From Amoebophrya sp. AT5.2 (Eukaryota; Sar; Dinophyceae; Syndiniales; Amoebophryaceae): a stretch of DNA of 10,473 nt. The notes beneath the pieces are model-generated. The model did no database searches. It was not told the DNA's origin and worked only from the letters and a program-made list of their open reading frames with translations. The DNA lies in contig RXOD01006394.1 in NCBI GenBank assembly GCA_005223375.1, positions 1 through 10,473 of the forward strand, written 5' to 3'. The translations under genes and the position numbers were made by a program. Position 1 is the first letter of the stretch; every line of letters begins with the position of its first letter. Positions 7,801 to 10,473 of this stretch are shown here, piece after piece.

Positions 7801-10172
7801 TCATCACAACCAGACTGAGACAGGGCATATGTCCACGGTCGTAAAGGCGCGTTCTCTAGATACGATATTAATGCCAAGTGTGCATCGGTGCAGTCGGCAG
7901 TGCACTTTAACAAGTAGTAACTACTTACCTGTCTCCTCCATTTTCGCCCCAGAATTCCAGGTCATTTCTGGCCATTTCTTTGGCGGTGCGGCAGTCAATC
8001 AGCTGCAGGCCTATCTTCTGGCCGGTATGAGCGAAACTCCTCGAAGATGGATCGCCAAACGCAAACAACCCCCAGAACCGGTTCCACTCCTGCGCACCAC
8101 CATCTTCGCTAGACGTAAGTAGGTACCCCACCGCGTTTTCCGGGTGTGCCTGCAGCACGGTGACCCCGAAGTTCTCGCAGGTCCGAAATCCGCACCCGGA
8201 CTCCTGCAGGCCCGGTGCAACCACCGCGGCTCGGTGCCCCACGCAGAGCTCCGTCCAATAGTGGAAAAACAGGTCCGGGGTCTTCAACACCACCGCGGGA
8301 AACGAGTCTGGAGGTACTTCTAGCAAGTCATGTTGAAATTGGGACTCCCATAGATCGGCGTCCTCGAAAAATTCGGCGTCGGCTTTCGCGAAGCCTTCGG
8401 CGAGAAGTTCCGCGACCTCTTCTTCGTTCACGCAAAGCTGCAGCTCGTGGAACCTGCGCAGCAGCCGAGCCACCAAGTTAGAGGTTGAAAAAACCCAGGT
8501 CGTGCCTCAGGTTTAGGTTTAGCCCTTGGCAAATCCCGTGTGTCGTCTTCCGATCTGTGATGGTCATCACGCAGCGATACCCGACTAAGAAGGGTAGCTG
8601 GCAGCTTCCTATGGCTGCAATTTGCTCAGGTAGGAGCCAGTACGTCACAGATCATGGAACGACGCAGCCTTCTCGTGTGCCGTGGGGGCGTAACAGTCGG
8701 AGTCTCATCCTACTGCCGATCCTGGATCTCGTTCCTGAATGGAGGTGGGCAATCTCCTGCGAGTGGCAAGGAGGTGTAGCATTCTTGTGGCCCAGACGCG
8801 GCAAGCCTACACCTGGACCTGAACCTGACTTTTTTCAACCCTTAACCAAGTGCAGGGGCACCAGAGAGCCGACCACCTTCGGGCTTTTTTCTAACGTCGA
8901 AGAAGATGAAGATGAAAGAAATTCCGCGGGGAAGACCGCCAGCCGCAAGTCGGCTTCGAACCGGTCGCCCAGGACGCCCAGGCACGTCTCGTTGTACCCC
9001 CAGACCTCCAGCGACCGGAAGATATGCAGAGGAGCGTATATCTGTCTACTTCGCTATCGCCGAGCGATGCATTCTCATTCCCCTACTTAATTTGAGCCCC
9101 AGCATCCCCGTCCCCCAAGGCCGCGCGGCGACCTCTTATGGAAGCTGAAGCTACGCAGCTGCTGCATGCTTTTTTTCCGGCTTCTCAATTGGCATTTTTT
9201 TGAACTTTGAAGTAGTAGTTCTAGTTGCATCCTAGCTATCAAGCGAAGTAGCATACTTAGATAAAGCCGCCATAGCAGAACAGCGGGTTGTGGTAGCGCA
9301 GCAGCGCCCAAAACAGCTTGTTGCGCGTCTCCGACTCCACCGCGAGGAAGTTCTCCCGCATTAGAAAGATCCCGACCGTTGAGGATTTTTCTATCTAATT
9401 TTTTTTTTTTCTGCGGGATCTGTTTTTCACCAGGCGGGAGAATTTCCGCTCGGCGGGAGTCTTCCGTTCGCGGACCGGTCGAAAAATGGGCTGATGAAGC
9501 ATCGCGTTTACGTTTACCACATTATTGTTATTGGAACGTACAACTATTTATTAGTGTACTTTTCCGATATTTTTTCGATCCCCGTCGGCTGGTTTGGGAC
9601 GGACAGGCGGCGGCCTTTTTTCCGGGTCCCTTGATAAGTTCAAAGCTCGCGACCTACGAGAAAGGGAAGGCCCATAGTGGCATGATCAACGGCCTCTCGC
9701 TGCGATCATGGCTCGCAAGAGGAGTCCAGCCACTATGTATGGGCTGGCTCGCGCTTCGTCAAGCGGCGCTGCTCGCCTTCAGCAGAACATAAGCAAAGAA
9801 ACGCGCCACGCCCTTTGTTTGAACTATATTGCGCCTACTTACGTCCTCAACGGTCTGGGATCATCTTTCTAACCGCCAGTAGAAAAACAGCGTGCCCAGA
9901 AGCTTCGCGGACAGAAACTTCCTTCCTCCGGCCGAGGTGGAGAGTAGACGCGCCTCCTCCACCGCGATCAGGCGGCGGAACAGAGCGAAACCCTTCGGCG
10001 GGGGCGGCAGGGGCTGGTGTCCGGGAGGATGTTGATGGTTTTGGGTCCCGAGCATCTCCCGGCACAACGCGTGGTACTGCTCCAGGATCTCCCCGGAATG
10101 CGCCGCCTCGTGCGCGGTCTCCTCCTCGAAACGAAGCTGCAGTCGCGCCAAAAGGGCGCCGAGCCAGGACAT
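4841..10172 (-). CDS. TBC1D23: TBC1D23-like TBC / inactive rhodanese / PH-like adaptor protein, 5 exons
   Basis: Exons as read on the minus strand: 10172-9873, 9355-9263, 9041-8846, 8472-7929, 7754-4841 (stop TAG at 4843-4841). All joins keep one frame and give 1348 residues. Residues about 90-130 hold a TBC-like stretch (LFWALLRYHNPLFC). A rhodanese-like fold starts at QLIDCR (about 353-358), which is interrupted by an acidic insertion; it continues at VVGSLEIGQ (about 449-457), FLLLFGGSQ (478-486, the place of the active loop, with no Cys) and YVLSVQGDF (501-509). Residues about 600-1230 are low-complexity Ser/Ala/Gly/Glu. The last 98 residues (from about 1251) form a PH-like beta-rich end with a final helix. 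This domain order is that of TBC1D23, an endosome-to-Golgi tethering adaptor that normally is about 700 residues, so the linker is greatly expanded. The ATG at 10172 (context AAAATGTCC) fits the family's N-terminal length, but the frame is open to 10265 and an upstream exon is possible. Identity comes from remembered family motifs, not a search. Confidence 0.68.
6846..6908. repeat. 11-bp motif in three copies inside gene 1 coding sequence
   Basis: ATGGAGCGGGA occurs at 6846-6856 and 6898-6908, with a perfect inverted copy at 6864-6874. The first pair makes an 11-bp stem with a 7-nt loop. It encodes part of the low-complexity linker. Confidence 0.85.
7755..7928 (-). other. Gene 1 intron 4, canonical GT-AG
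   Basis: 174 nt, phase 2. The donor is CAG|GTAAGTAG and the acceptor is TCTACTTCAACAG|CCC. It joins GAC AG to C CCT (Asp-Ser-Pro). The start of the intron holds a perfect 15-nt palindrome, AAGTAGTTACTACTT. The exon ends ACAG on both sides of the insertion, which could be a 4-bp target duplication or just splice consensus. Confidence 0.85.
8473..8845 (-). mobile_element. Gene 1 intron 3: introner-like element with terminal inverted repeats
   Basis: 373 nt between CTGCACTTGG (exon 3 end) and TGGCTCGG (exon 4). The left end (8845-8823) reads TTAAGGGTTGAAAAAA then GTCAGGT; the right end on the plus strand (8478-8500) reads TTAGAGGTTGAAAAAA then CCCAGGT, 19 of 23 identical. The flanks are a perfect direct repeat CTTGG (ACTTGG if the shared A is counted). 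Removing the element plus one copy gives CAC TTG GTG GCT (His-Leu-Val-Ala) in frame. Reading through gives a TGA four codons in. None of the seven possible border positions within the direct repeat gives GT-AG. Degenerate CAGGT/TAGGT hexamers are repeated just inside both ends. No coding capacity was seen. Confidence 0.8.
9042..9262 (-). other. Gene 1 intron 2, non-canonical (apparent AT-AG)
   Basis: 221 nt between GGC GGC TTT and ATA TAC GCT. The upstream frame hits TAA directly after TTT ATC, so the border must lie before it, and no GT is available there. Ending the exon at TTT and resuming after the acceptor TAGACAG keeps the frame (Gly-Gly-Phe-Ile-Tyr-Ala). The border can slide by AT. CTACTTCGC occurs near the left end on the minus strand and near the right end on the plus strand (9047-9055), a weak inverted repeat. 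The flanks TTAT and ATAT may be a degraded target duplication. Borders are less certain than for the other introns of this gene. Confidence 0.55.
9356..9872 (-). mobile_element. Gene 1 intron 1: introner-like element with terminal inverted repeats
   Basis: 517 nt between TACTGGCGG (exon 1 end) and GAGAACTTC (exon 2). The left end (9872-9844) starts TTAGAAAGAT and ends ACCGTTGAGGA; the right end read on the plus strand (9361-9385) is the same apart from a 3-nt and a 1-nt gap, giving a 25-base inverted repeat. The flanks are a near-perfect 5-bp direct repeat, GGCGG at left and TGCGG at right. Removing the element plus one flank copy joins CGG to GAG (Arg-Glu) in frame; reading into the element meets TGA at once. 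No sliding of the border within the repeat gives GT-AG. A donor-like GTAAGTAGG (from 9842) lies just inside the left repeat. A run of 12 A (minus strand) lies near the 3' end. No protein-coding capacity was recognised. Confidence 0.75.
9670..9744. repeat. Imperfect palindrome inside intron 1 of gene 1
   Basis: The left arm GCCCATAGTGGC (9670-9681) pairs with the right arm GCCACTATGTATGGGC (9729-9744), which carries a 4-nt TATG insertion. Shorter complementary runs lie inside, such as CATGATC with GATCATG. The outer pairing resembles a 7-bp tRNA acceptor stem, but there is no recognisable T-loop box. Confidence 0.7.
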
Positions 10173-10473
10173 TTTCTCCGTATGTTGCTCCTGGACCTCT
10201 CCTTCCTTTGGAGGCGAGAGCGGGTCGTGGGACGTTTTCTCCTGCTTCCCCACCTCCGATGGGGGCTAGCCGGGTTGCTGGAGCTGGACGTATCCTACTT
10301 ATAATATCCTTCCAGCGATAAAACCTACTGTACTCCTCACATCTCTATCGTTCGCGAAGCGAAGTCGCGGCTTCTTGTGGTGTCTCGTTTCCATGCTCCT
10401 GGGAACATTGCAGCCGAGGAAACCACTAACTATGCGCATGTAGGATTTATTTTTGTAGCAGATGCAGGAGCTT
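10173..10473. other. Upstream region of gene 1, no confident gene
   Basis: The gene 1 frame is open upstream of the chosen ATG to 10265, where TAG stops it. An acceptor-like GGAG|GTGGGG at about 10254 and a TAAGTAGG string at about 10302 (minus strand) leave room for a further 5' exon. Nothing else was recognised. Confidence 0.4.

Noticed and set aside
8485..9090. A plus-strand gene of 201 codons
   Set aside because: It covers intron 3 and exon 3 antisense; the minus-strand exon has family-consistent continuity and the plus product is not recognisable.
9068..9139. A separate small exon (frame with ARPWGTGMLGLK) between exons 2 and 3 of gene 1
   Set aside because: It has no usable GT or AG borders, and the direct join across it keeps the frame and lies between inverted CTACTTCGC strings.
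9670..9744. A tRNA gene
   Set aside because: The length and outer stem fit, but the expected T-arm box and anticodon arm are absent and a nested hairpin explains the pairing better.
9379..9792. A plus-strand protein gene inside intron 1 of gene 1
   Set aside because: No domain or transposase motif was seen, and it starts within the terminal repeat region and reads through a poly-T run.

Overview
The window looks like intron-rich nuclear DNA of a protist, most likely an alveolate. A dinoflagellate relative such as a parasitic syndinian (Amoebophrya-like) is the best guess. Three things suggest this. Coding exons are short and separated by 115-517 nt introns. One gene encodes an alveolate-style repeat protein with DIEGA-type and NPxxPxY motifs. 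Some introns have transposon-like ends and no GT-AG borders, as I recall being reported for Amoebophrya introner elements. The organism is inferred, not shown. No bacterial operons, rRNA, tRNA or CRISPR arrays were seen.

Layout: two well-supported genes lie head to tail on the minus strand. Gene 1 (10172 to 4841, five exons, 1348 codons by my reconstruction) encodes a TBC1D23-like protein: a TBC-type segment, a rhodanese-like domain without a catalytic cysteine, a very long Ser/Ala/Glu-rich linker, and a C-terminal PH-like domain. Relatives act as adaptors that tether endosome-derived vesicles at the trans-Golgi. Gene 2 (4156 to 1355, eight exons, 427 codons) encodes a protein with repeated DIxGA and TNPxxPxYxL motifs. 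All seven of its introns are GT-AG and all phases agree; one internal exon is only 38 nt.

The most unusual part is the 5' half of gene 1. Two introns (9872-9356 and 8845-8473) begin and end with inverted repeats, are flanked by short direct repeats of the exon, and cannot be given GT-AG borders that keep the frame. Removing the element plus one copy of the direct repeat restores the frame exactly. A third intron (9262-9042) has weaker inverted repeats and apparent AT-AG borders. The fourth (7928-7755) is GT-AG. These are best read as introner-type mobile elements that serve as introns.

At the left end, two minus-strand open segments (430-278 and 117-1) may belong to a third gene that runs off the window, but the support is weak. 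The stretches 431-1354, 4157-4840 and 10173-10473 hold no confident gene.
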